A stretch of DNA of 27,906 nt, taken from positions 1-27,906 of the forward strand of contig DDWF01000040.1 in NCBI GenBank assembly GCA_002345845.1, in the 5' to 3' direction. This DNA comes from Betaproteobacteria bacterium UBA2293. Lineage in GTDB: Bacteria > Pseudomonadota > Gammaproteobacteria > Burkholderiales > Rhodocyclaceae. Both the position numbers and the translations under genes were made by a program. The notes beneath the pieces are model-generated. The model was not told the DNA's origin and did no database searches. It saw only the letters and a list, made by a program, of their open reading frames with translations. The stretch's first letter is position 1; each line of letters opens with the position of its first letter. Shown here piece by piece: positions 1-6,537 of the stretch.

Positions 1-427
1 CGCGCTGGATGTGCTCCCACTCCAGGCGGTCGACGGACAGCGGTTCATCGGGTGCCGGGACGTCGAAATCCGGGCCGTCGTCGTCGAAGGCGGCGAGGAT
101 GGCCTCGATCTCCACCGGTTTGGCCAGGTACTGGACAGCGCCCAGTTTGACCGCGTCGACGGCGGTGGCGATGCTGGCATAACCGGTCAGGACGACGATG
201 CGGCACTCGGGGTTGATGGCCAGCAGTTCGGGAATCAGCGCCAGGCCGGAGCTGCCGCCCAGGTTGAGGTCGAGGACGACGCGGGCAGCGCCGGTCGCGC
301 GGGCGATGGCCAGCGCACTGGCCGGGTCGTGGGCGCCCTGTGCCGGATGGCCGCGGCGCTCCAGGGTGCGCACCAGGATGGCGTTGAAACTGGGATCGTC
401 GTCGATGACCAGGGTGAGCGGATTCAT
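1..427 (-). CDS. regA: RegA/PrrA/ActR-type response regulator (3' end beyond window)
   Basis: This is the receiver half of a response regulator; the gene runs off the left edge, so the expected C-terminal Fis-type helix-turn-helix is not visible. The receiver is complete: acidic pocket D9-D11, phosphorylation site D53 in VVLDLN, T81 and K103 in the YLAKP motif. The stretch RIVVLTGYASIATAV followed by KLGAV is characteristic of the RegA/PrrA/ActR/RoxR family, which controls redox-responsive genes for respiration, carbon and nitrogen metabolism. Its ATG overlaps the TGA of the upstream kinase gene (ATGA), so the two are co-transcribed and probably translationally coupled. The RegA assignment is firm on receiver similarity and on the partner kinase. 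The output domain is inferred, not seen. Confidence 0.88.
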   Translation of the reverse strand, partial: MNPLTLVIDDDPSFNAILVRTLERRGHPAQGAHDPASALAIARATGAARVVLDLNLGGSSGLALIPELLAINPECRIVVLTGYASIATAVDAVKLGAVQYLAKPVEIEAILAAFDDDGPDFDVPAPDEPLSVDRLEWEHIQR

Positions 428-1683
428 GGCTGTTGTCTCGGCAGTTCGATGCAGGCAAGGGCGCCGCCCTCGTCGGGATTGCTCAGGCTGAGGCGACCGC
501 CGAGCTGTTCGATGGCCGCGCGGGTAAGCAGCAGGCCGATGCCGCTGCCGCCGGCGTGGGCCGGCTGTTCCTGCCGGCCGGCAGTGGCCAGGACGGCGGG
601 CGGAAAACCGGGGCCATGGTCGCGGATGTCGATGCCGAGGCTGACGGAGCACCAGGAGAGACGGATTTCCAGCGGCTGGGCGGTGGCGTTGGCGGCGTTG
701 TTGAGCAGATTGAGCAGCGCCTGTTCCAGGCGCGGGTCGGCGACGATATCCGGCGCCGGGCCGTCGCTGCCGATGATCAGGCGGCTGGCCGCCTGTGGGC
801 GGACGGCATGCCAGTGCAGGCGCAGCGCCGCCAGCCAGCGGTCGGCGGCTTGCAGCGGCGGGCTTTCCAGGCGTTCGGCACCGGCCCGCCGGGAGAGGCC
901 GGTAATGATTTCCTTGCACACGGCGATCTGCTGGCGCAGCAGGCCAATATCCTCGCGGGCGGTAGCGGGCAGACTGCTGTCGGCGGCCAGTTCGCCGGCG
1001 AGCAGACTCATCGTCGCCAGCGGCGTCCCCAGTTCATGGGCGGCACCGGCGGCGAGCGTGCCCATGGCCAGCACCCGCTCGTCGCGCAGGGCCTGTTCGC
1101 GGGCGGCGGCCAGCTCGGCATCGCGCTGGCGGATCAGGCGCGTCATGCGGACGACGAACCAGGCGATCATCGCTGCCGAAACAGCAAAGGTCAGCCACAT
1201 GCCGATCAGGTGCAGTTGCGTCGCCCGCGTCGCATCGGGCATGGGTAGCGGCACGTAGAACAGCAGCAGCAGCGAATAGGCGGCGACGGCAATGGCACCG
1301 ACGGCGATCACGCAAGCTGCCGGCAGGCTCAGGGCGGCAATCGCCACCGGTGGCAGGAGCAGGGAAATCAGCGGATTGGTGGCGCCACCGCTGAAGAAGA
1401 GCAGCGCCGAGAGCACGGCGATGTCGAACAAAAGCTGGCTGAATAGTTCGCCACCGCTGGCGCCGCTGGCGCTATCCAGGCGCCAGTGGCTCAATGCATT
1501 GAAGACGAGGGTGATGCCGATGATGCTGAACAGCGGCAATTGCGGCAGCGGGATGGCGAGGGCGCCGGGGGCGATGGCGACGAGCAGGCCGACACCGGCG
1601 AGGACTGCCCAGCGGGTGGCGACCAGTCGCCGCAGATTGGCCAACTGGTCGGCACCGTCGGCCGTGCAGGAAATAAATCGCAT
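424..1683 (-). CDS. regB: RegB/PrrB-type redox sensor histidine kinase
   Basis: Membrane sensor kinase of 419 residues that phosphorylates the RegA-like regulator encoded next to it. About six hydrophobic segments lie between residues 25 and 180. A GGATNPL motif at 99-105 matches the GGxxNP(F) ubiquinone-sensing loop of RegB. The H-box AAHELGTPLATM gives phospho-acceptor H216. C256 in QIAVCKEI corresponds by position to the redox-active dimer-interface cysteine of RegB. The ATP-binding boxes follow: NLLNNAANAT (N), DHGPGFP (G1) and GGSGIGLLL (G2). In the family, kinase activity is switched off by oxidised quinone and cysteine oxidation. The ATG at 1683 has no clear Shine-Dalgarno sequence. 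The neighbouring dihaem cytochrome c, transcribed away, supports a respiratory-redox role. Confidence 0.92.
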   Translation of the reverse strand: MRFISCTADGADQLANLRRLVATRWAVLAGVGLLVAIAPGALAIPLPQLPLFSIIGITLVFNALSHWRLDSASGASGGELFSQLLFDIAVLSALLFFSGGATNPLISLLLPPVAIAALSLPAACVIAVGAIAVAAYSLLLLFYVPLPMPDATRATQLHLIGMWLTFAVSAAMIAWFVVRMTRLIRQRDAELAAAREQALRDERVLAMGTLAAGAAHELGTPLATMSLLAGELAADSSLPATAREDIGLLRQQIAVCKEIITGLSRRAGAERLESPPLQAADRWLAALRLHWHAVRPQAASRLIIGSDGPAPDIVADPRLEQALLNLLNNAANATAQPLEIRLSWCSVSLGIDIRDHGPGFPPAVLATAGRQEQPAHAGGSGIGLLLTRAAIEQLGGRLSLSNPDEGGALACIELPRQQP

Positions 1684-1697
1684 GGGCCGGATTATGC

Positions 1698-1711
1698 GTG
1701 ATGTGAGTCAA
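1698..1711 (+). promoter_or_regulatory. FNR/Anr-like half-conserved dyad upstream of the cytochrome c gene
   Basis: The sequence GTGAT-GTGA-GTCAA matches the FNR consensus TTGAT-N4-ATCAA at 8 of 10 positions. Its centre (1704.5) lies 41.5 bp before 1746, the start point predicted from the -10-like GACAAT at 1734-1739. That is the spacing of class II FNR-dependent promoters. The site is in the 86-bp divergent gap between the RegB-like kinase and the cytochrome gene and could influence both. It was found by eye; no regulator gene is in the window. Confidence 0.4.
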
Positions 1712-1733
1712 TTTTCGGCGGCCGGCCCGATGC

Positions 1734-1739
1734 GACAAT
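1734..1739 (+). promoter_or_regulatory. Candidate -10 element for the cytochrome c operon
   Basis: GACAAT (4 of 6 matches to TATAAT) has no good -35 element at the right distance, which is typical of activator-dependent promoters. The predicted start near 1746 leaves a leader of about 24 nt that contains GGAG at 1757-1760, 9 nt before the ATG. Confidence 0.35.
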
Positions 1740-1769
1740 TCGCCGCAGTTCGTTCCGGAGACGCCATCC

Positions 1770-2432
1770 ATGCTGCTGCGCCCGCTGCCTGTCCTCATGC
1801 TCGCCCTGTTCCTTGGTTCGACGCCGGCTATCGCCGTCGACCTGCAGGAGGGCAAGGAAATCAACGGTACCTGTGCCGCCTGCCACGGCGACAACGGCCA
1901 GGGGGGCGGCAAGGGTGAGTACCCACGCATCGCCGGGCAGCAGGTGCGTTATCTGGAAGGGCAGCTGAAGAACTTCCGCTCGCGCTCGCGGATCAACATC
2001 CCGATGTTCCCCTACACCCAGGAACGCGAACTTTCCGACAGTGACATCAAGGACGTTGCCGCCTACATCGCCGGCATCGAACTGTCGAACCGGATGCCGA
2101 CCTATACCGGCAACGAGGATGCGCTGACCCGCCTGCTGATGGCCGACAAGGTGATGATCATCCCGCGTGCCGAGGGCGACATAGACAAGGGCGCTGCCAT
2201 CTACCAGAAACAATGCGCTTCCTGTCATGGCAAGACGGCCAAGGGGCGCGGCATGTTCCCGATGCTGGTCGGTCAATACACCAGTTACCTGAAGCGCCAG
2301 GTCGACCTTTACCTGAAGGGCGACCGGCCGCACGACGAGGAGGGCACGACCGGCGTGCTGAATTCCCTCGACGAAACGCAGATCCGCGACATCCTCGCTT
2401 ACCTCACCTCCATCCAGGAACCAACCGAATGA
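1770..2432 (+). CDS. Dihaem c-type cytochrome (cytochrome c4-like)
   Basis: Periplasmic electron carrier of 220 residues. A Sec signal peptide covers about residues 1-22, with cleavage after AIA. There are two haem-binding CXXCH motifs, CAACH at 35-39 and CASCH at 149-153, each in its own class I cytochrome domain. Met-containing segments that could supply the sixth haem ligands follow each one (NIPMFPY; GRGMFPM). Two fused domains of about 100 residues are the hallmark of cytochrome c4/c553 proteins, which pass electrons from the bc1 complex to terminal oxidases or other acceptors. The start is set by GGAG 9 nt upstream and by the signal peptide. The stop overlaps the next start (ATGA). Divergence from a RegB/RegA pair suggests redox regulation, which is inference. 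Confidence 0.9.
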   Translation: MLLRPLPVLMLALFLGSTPAIAVDLQEGKEINGTCAACHGDNGQGGGKGEYPRIAGQQVRYLEGQLKNFRSRSRINIPMFPYTQERELSDSDIKDVAAYIAGIELSNRMPTYTGNEDALTRLLMADKVMIIPRAEGDIDKGAAIYQKQCASCHGKTAKGRGMFPMLVGQYTSYLKRQVDLYLKGDRPHDEEGTTGVLNSLDETQIRDILAYLTSIQEPTE

Positions 2433-2764
2433 AACGCCTGTGCCTGATCGTCCTCGGTGCCCTGATCATGCCGGCTGCCTGGGCGCACGGCGGCCATGCC
2501 GCCAATATTCCCGACGACATGCCGGATGCCCAGAAAATCCGCTTCTGCGAACGCGTCCGCGACCATGCGCTGCAGGCGCTGTATAACCGCGACCGCGGTT
2601 CGCCGATGAAGCTCTATGAAGAGGACGGTAGCCACGGGCAGCGCATCGTCAATCACATCATCCGCCGCATCTATGAGGAACCGCAGATTTCCAGTCCGAA
2701 AAAGGCCGAGGCTTTCGGCCGGGCGACCTGCAACGAGATGATGGGTGCGCAGCGCCAGGAGTAG
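2429..2764 (+). CDS. Small periplasmic protein of unknown function, coupled to cytochrome c
   Basis: A 111-residue protein with a clear signal peptide (about 1-19, MKRLCLIVLG..., cleavage after AWA). The mature part starts AHGGHAANIPDD. It is hydrophilic and mostly helical, and has two cysteines (FCERV and ATCNEM) that could form a disulfide. There is no CXXCH motif, so it is not a cytochrome. The HGGH stretch after the cleavage site could bind a metal, which is speculation. Its ATG overlaps the cytochrome stop codon, so the two are one operon and probably act together in the periplasm. I do not recognise the family. Confidence 0.78.
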   Translation: MKRLCLIVLGALIMPAAWAHGGHAANIPDDMPDAQKIRFCERVRDHALQALYNRDRGSPMKLYEEDGSHGQRIVNHIIRRIYEEPQISSPKKAEAFGRATCNEMMGAQRQE

Positions 2765-2770
2765 CGTCGT

Positions 2771-5215
2771 TCAGCCAGCCGCGCGCCAGCGCGGATCGGC
2801 TTGCCAGCCGGCCATCCAGGCGGGTAGTTCAGCCGCCGGCATGGCCGCCGCGATGGCGTAGCCCTGGGCCAGTTCGCAACCCAGTCCGAGCAGGGCGAGA
2901 CCCTGCTCGCAGCTTTCCACACCCTCGGCGACGACACTGTGGCCAAAGGCCCGGGCCAGGGCGATGACGCTCTGCACGATGACCAGGTCGTCGGGGTCGG
3001 TCAGGATGTCGCCGACGAAGGAGCGATCGATCTTCAGCACTTCGATCGGCAGGCGGCGCAGATAGGTGAGCGAGGAATAGCCGGTACCGAAATCGTCGAG
3101 GGCGAAGCCGACGCCGCGTTCCAGGCAGCGCTGCATGACCGCCGAGACTTTGACGATGTCGTCGAGGGCGGTGCTTTCCAATACTTCCAGTTGCAGGCGT
3201 TCGGGCGGCACGGCCGGGTGGGCGGCCAGCGTCTCACCCAGCCAGGCGGCGAAGCCGTCATGCTGCAGGTGGTAGGCCGAGATATTGACGCTGACCGGCA
3301 GGTCGACGCCGATGGCGCGCCAAGCCTGCATCTGGCTCAGCGCCGTCCGTACCACCCATTGGCCGATCGCCAGATCGACCTCGCCGTGTTCGATGACGGG
3401 CAGGAAATCCATCGGCGAGAGTAGACCGTGTTGCGGATGGCGCCAGCGGATCAGTGCCTCGGCGCCGACCACAGTGCCGGCGCGCATATTGACCTTGGGC
3501 TGGTAATGCAGCTCCAGTTCGCCGGTCTCCAGGGCCTGGACGATGCGTGCCACCGCCTCGCGATGCGACAGCGCCCGCCGGTCGTGTTCCGGATCGTAGA
3601 GATGGAAGCGGTTGCGGCCGGCCTGCTTGGCCTGGTACATGGCCTGGTCGGCATGGCGCAACAGGGTGTCCGGGTCGGCATCGTCAACCGGGTAGAGCGT
3701 GACGCCGATGCTCGCCGAGACGCTGACCTGATGTTCGCCGAGATCGACCGGCTGGGCGATGGCCTCGAGGATGCGCTCAAGCGTCGCCGTGCATTGCGCC
3801 GGGCCGTCCAGACCGAGCAGGAGAAAGACGAACTCGTCGCCGCCCAGGCGGGCAATGGTGTCGGTGCCGCGCAATAGAGCCTTCAGGCGCCGGGTGATCT
3901 CGATCAGCAGCTTGTCGCCGGCAGCATGGCCGTACTGGTCGTTGATCGGCTTGAACTCATCGAGATCGAGATAGCCAACCGCCAGCTGGCAGCGCTCGCG
4001 TCGCGTCTGGGCGATGGCCAGCGCCATGCGGTCGGCCAGCAGTACCCGGTTGGGGATGCCGGTCAGCGCATCGAAGTGCGCCATGTGCTCGAGTTCCTTC
4101 TCATGCAGCTTGATCAGCGAAATGTCGGTGGCCACGGCGACGTAATGCGCGACGTCGCCGGCGGCGTTGCGCACGGCGTTGATGGTCAGCAGTTGCGGAT
4201 AGACGTGGCCATCCTTGCGCCGGTCCCAGATCTCGCCGTTCCAGTAGCCCCGCTCGGTCAGCGCCTGCCACAGCGTCTGGTAGAAGAGCGGATCGTGCCG
4301 GTCCGACTTGAGCAGGCGCGGATTGCTGTCGATCAACTCCGCACGGGTGTAGCCGGACATCGCGCAGAAGGCGTCATTGACGTCGATGATGCAGGCGTCG
4401 GTATCGGTGATCAGGATGCCTTCATGACTGCTGCTGAAAACGCTGGCGGCCAGACGCAGCGACTCGCGTTCGCGGGCGAGCAGTTCGAGCATGCGCTGGA
4501 AGCTGTGTTCGAGTGAGCCGAGTTCGTCCTGCACCGGCGGCGCTGGCGGCTCTTCCGGGGCGTTCTTCGCCGCCAGCAGGATCTTCTGTTGTTCCAGCTC
4601 CCGTTCCGCCTTGCCGGCCACATCGCCCATCGCCTGCGCCATGCGCCGCAGCGGCGCGACGACGCGGCGCATGAGCAGGGCCGCCATCAGCAACAGGGCA
4701 CCGAACATGGCCAGCACCGACAGCACTTCGGCGACAAAGGCCATCTCGGCCAGGCGTTCGCGGTCGCCACGGGCCGCCTCGCGCAACCGGCCGACATGGT
4801 CGTCGATGCGCCCCTGCAACTCCTGCATGTGGGCCAGCTGCCGGCTTCCTTCGTCAATGCGTTTCTCGAGGAACAGCGAATTGAGCGCCACCATGCCGGC
4901 ATAGTAGTTTTCGAAATGCGCCGCCAGTTCCCCGTCTTCCCCGCGCAGCCCGGCCAGCGCCTGCAGCTGGTGATCGGCAGCGAGCGCCGCGTTGGCGGCC
5001 TGGATGGCAAAGCGTTCCTCACCGGTCAGGATGCCGCCCTGCACCTGGGCAGCAATTTCCCGCAACTGCACCTGCAGGGCAAGCAGCCGCCGTTCGTTTT
5101 CATGCGCTGCGTCGGCGCGCCCGGCGAAGACTTCGAGTGTCGCCAGGACCGCCAGCACGACGATGGCGACGGCTGCAAAGGGCAGCAGGATGCGGCGGGC
5201 CAGCGTCGATTTCAT
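2771..5215 (-). CDS. Membrane-bound PAS-GGDEF-EAL c-di-GMP enzyme
   Basis: An 814-residue dual-domain c-di-GMP protein. Order: TM1 (about 7-29), a periplasmic helical region of about 135 residues, TM2 (about 165-187), a HAMP-like linker with coiled coil, PAS (about 255-375), GGDEF (about 385-545) and EAL (about 565-805). The cyclase signature GGDEF is intact at 458-462. An RGTD motif five residues before it matches the product-inhibition I-site RxxD. The EAL side also looks active: EAL at 586-588, SVNIS, LEVLES, DDFGTGYSSL, LKIDRSF and VAEGVES are all present. Net activity cannot be predicted. The gene is downstream of, and overlaps by ATGA, a PstS-like binding protein, suggesting that this protein's periplasmic domain reads that protein. 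Its end lies 6 bp from the convergent small periplasmic gene, with no terminator seen. Confidence 0.93.
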   Translation of the reverse strand: MKSTLARRILLPFAAVAIVVLAVLATLEVFAGRADAAHENERRLLALQVQLREIAAQVQGGILTGEERFAIQAANAALAADHQLQALAGLRGEDGELAAHFENYYAGMVALNSLFLEKRIDEGSRQLAHMQELQGRIDDHVGRLREAARGDRERLAEMAFVAEVLSVLAMFGALLLMAALLMRRVVAPLRRMAQAMGDVAGKAERELEQQKILLAAKNAPEEPPAPPVQDELGSLEHSFQRMLELLARERESLRLAASVFSSSHEGILITDTDACIIDVNDAFCAMSGYTRAELIDSNPRLLKSDRHDPLFYQTLWQALTERGYWNGEIWDRRKDGHVYPQLLTINAVRNAAGDVAHYVAVATDISLIKLHEKELEHMAHFDALTGIPNRVLLADRMALAIAQTRRERCQLAVGYLDLDEFKPINDQYGHAAGDKLLIEITRRLKALLRGTDTIARLGGDEFVFLLLGLDGPAQCTATLERILEAIAQPVDLGEHQVSVSASIGVTLYPVDDADPDTLLRHADQAMYQAKQAGRNRFHLYDPEHDRRALSHREAVARIVQALETGELELHYQPKVNMRAGTVVGAEALIRWRHPQHGLLSPMDFLPVIEHGEVDLAIGQWVVRTALSQMQAWRAIGVDLPVSVNISAYHLQHDGFAAWLGETLAAHPAVPPERLQLEVLESTALDDIVKVSAVMQRCLERGVGFALDDFGTGYSSLTYLRRLPIEVLKIDRSFVGDILTDPDDLVIVQSVIALARAFGHSVVAEGVESCEQGLALLGLGCELAQGYAIAAAMPAAELPAWMAGWQADPRWRAAG

Positions 5216-6111
5216 GGCGCGCCTCCCGCGCGCCCGGGCAGCGGCTGGAAACCGTTGCGGCGCAGGGCGGCGCTGCCCTCGGCGCTGCGCAGCAGGGCGA
5301 GCAGTTGCTCGATCTGGGGCGTACGCTGGCGGAAGACCAGGTTCAGTTCGCGGATGATCGGATAACTGCCGTCGGCGATGTTCCGTTCGTTCGGCTCCTT
5401 GCCATCAAGGGTCAGGATCTTCACCGGCATGCCCGTTGCCGCCAGCGAACGGGCGGTGCCGACCGAGACGTAGCCGATGGCGCCAGGCAGTCCGCCAACG
5501 AGGGTCAGCGCTTCAAGATTGGCGCCGATGATGTGGGCCCGCGCGCTGATCCGCGGCGCCGCATCGCCAGCCGGCCGGCCGGGGCTGCGCAGGCCGCTGT
5601 AATCCTCGAACAGTTCCAGGGTCGACCGTCCGACTTCCTTGCTGACCAGCACGATCGGCCGGTCGCTGCCCCCCAGTTGCTGCCAGTTGCTCAGGCGGCC
5701 GGCATAGATGTCGAGCAACTGCGCCTTGCTCAGACCGGGCAGGGGGTTGGCGCGATTGGCGACGATCGCCAGCGCGTCATGACCAATCAGCTCATGCTGC
5801 AACTGCACCTGCTCGTCGGCATGCAGTGCCCGCGACACCATGCCGATATCGGCGCGGCCGTTCATCACGGCCGCCGCTCCGGCGGCCGAACCGCCACCGC
5901 GCACGCGCAGCGCCTCGCCGGTGGCGCCTTCGATGAGCGGCTGCAGTTGTTCAATGACCGGCTGGATGGTGCTGGCGCCGACGATGTCGAGGGCGCCTGC
6001 CGGGACGGCGGGCAGCAGCACCGTGACGAGGAGGGCGAGCTGGCGGAGGCGGCGCAGCGACGCCGACAGCGGGTGCCGCCAGGGGGTGTGCGAATGAACA
6101 AGGCCAGCCAT
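5212..6111 (-). CDS. PstS-like periplasmic phosphate/oxyanion-binding protein
   Basis: A periplasmic binding protein of 299 residues in the PBP-like/PstS family. After a signal peptide (about 1-41, cleavage near PAGA-LD) it carries IVGASTIQP, a glycine-serine loop (GGGSAAGAAAVMNGRADIGMVSR) and IGYVSVGTA. These resemble the phosphate-binding loops of PstS. The third loop reads EVGRSTLELFEDY where PstS usually has a GSGT motif, so ligand specificity may differ. No pstC, pstA or pstB transporter genes are nearby. Instead the stop overlaps the start of a GGDEF-EAL membrane protein, so a sensing role is more likely than transport. The ATG at 6111 gives the shortest sensible signal peptide; longer in-frame starts reach 6303 but add an unlikely charged extension. 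An AGGAAG lies rather far upstream (about 14 nt), so the start is moderately certain. Confidence 0.85.
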   Translation of the reverse strand: MAGLVHSHTPWRHPLSASLRRLRQLALLVTVLLPAVPAGALDIVGASTIQPVIEQLQPLIEGATGEALRVRGGGSAAGAAAVMNGRADIGMVSRALHADEQVQLQHELIGHDALAIVANRANPLPGLSKAQLLDIYAGRLSNWQQLGGSDRPIVLVSKEVGRSTLELFEDYSGLRSPGRPAGDAAPRISARAHIIGANLEALTLVGGLPGAIGYVSVGTARSLAATGMPVKILTLDGKEPNERNIADGSYPIIRELNLVFRQRTPQIEQLLALLRSAEGSAALRRNGFQPLPGRAGGAP

Positions 6112-6240
6112 GATCTGCCGAAATACTTCCTGTCCAAAAGCGGCCTTGCTGCTCAGTTGGCCGATCGGGCGCGATTCGCGGTGACGGAAATGGCCGGGCG
6201 ACCTGTCGGCCCGGTCCTCTTCGTGCGTCATTGCATCAGC

Positions 6241-6296
6241 CAGCAGCGGGCGGCCGGCCCATATCCGGCATGTATTCTCCCCGTGCTGCTTTTTTT
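6241..6296 (+). terminator. Orphan intrinsic-terminator-like structure
   Basis: AGCAGC at 6242-6247 pairs with GCTGCT at 6285-6290, next to a CGGG/CCCG extension. A nested GCCGG/CCGGC hairpin lies inside, and a run of seven T follows directly (6290-6296). Nothing coding ends upstream on this strand; only the antisense of the PstS-like gene lies there. It could end an unannotated small RNA, attenuate transcription into the EAL-CBS-GGDEF gene, or be fortuitous. Confidence 0.4.
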
Positions 6297-6417
6297 GGTG
6301 CAAGGCGCAGCTGCCGCCGACTATGCCAAAGGCGAGCTGGCTTGTCCAACGGCAATTGCCGGTCGGCGGCGTGGTGCCGACCGACGGTGCTCAGGTGGTT
6401 CGGGAAAAAGCGTTTGC

Positions 6418-6426
6418 TGTTATACG
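6418..6426 (+). promoter_or_regulatory. Candidate extended -10 promoter for the EAL-CBS-GGDEF gene
   Basis: TG-T-TATACG matches the TGn extended -10 pattern with 4 of 6 matches in the hexamer. No good -35 is present at 16-18 bp. It would give a leader of about 105 nt that includes the bulged hairpin and the GAAGCCTTGGCTTC palindrome. Confidence 0.28.
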
Positions 6427-6484
6427 AAAGGCATGTTTTGTCGGCAAATCGGCCGAATCGACGGATTTCGGCTGTCACAGACCT

Positions 6485-6498
6485 GAAGCCTTGGCTTC
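6485..6498. repeat. Perfect 14-bp palindrome, possible operator
   Basis: GAAGCC-TT-GGCTTC is a perfect inverted repeat with 6-bp arms, 40 bp before the start codon of the EAL-CBS-GGDEF gene. It could be a regulator-binding site or a small leader hairpin. Only one copy was noticed. Confidence 0.3.
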
Positions 6499-6537
6499 CT
6501 AAAATGTCCAGACAGTTTTCCTTGAAGGTTGTTTGCG

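Larger units (their letters stand above)
6112..6537. other. 426-bp intergenic region between divergent c-di-GMP genes
   Basis: This is the largest gap in the window and is less GC-rich towards its right end. It contains two GC-rich hairpins on the plus strand (about 6194-6214 and 6241-6290), the second followed by a T-run. There is an extended -10-like TGTTATACG at 6418-6426, a bulged hairpin at about 6451-6472, and a perfect palindrome GAAGCCTTGGCTTC at 6485-6498. No convincing coding sequence or known riboswitch consensus is seen. It must hold the promoters of both flanking genes. Confidence 0.6.

Noticed and set aside
5212..6303. Longer start of the PstS-like protein at 6303
   Set aside because: It would add 64 charged residues before the signal peptide; the ATG at 6111 gives a normal secreted precursor.
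5137..6486. Open frame of 449 codons on the plus strand over the PstS-like gene and the gap
   Set aside because: Shadow of the PstS-like gene; the part in the gap has no motif and no ribosome-binding site.
6427..6530. c-di-GMP riboswitch in the leader of the EAL-CBS-GGDEF gene
   Set aside because: The GEMM-type conserved core could not be recognised; only a short bulged hairpin and a palindrome are present.
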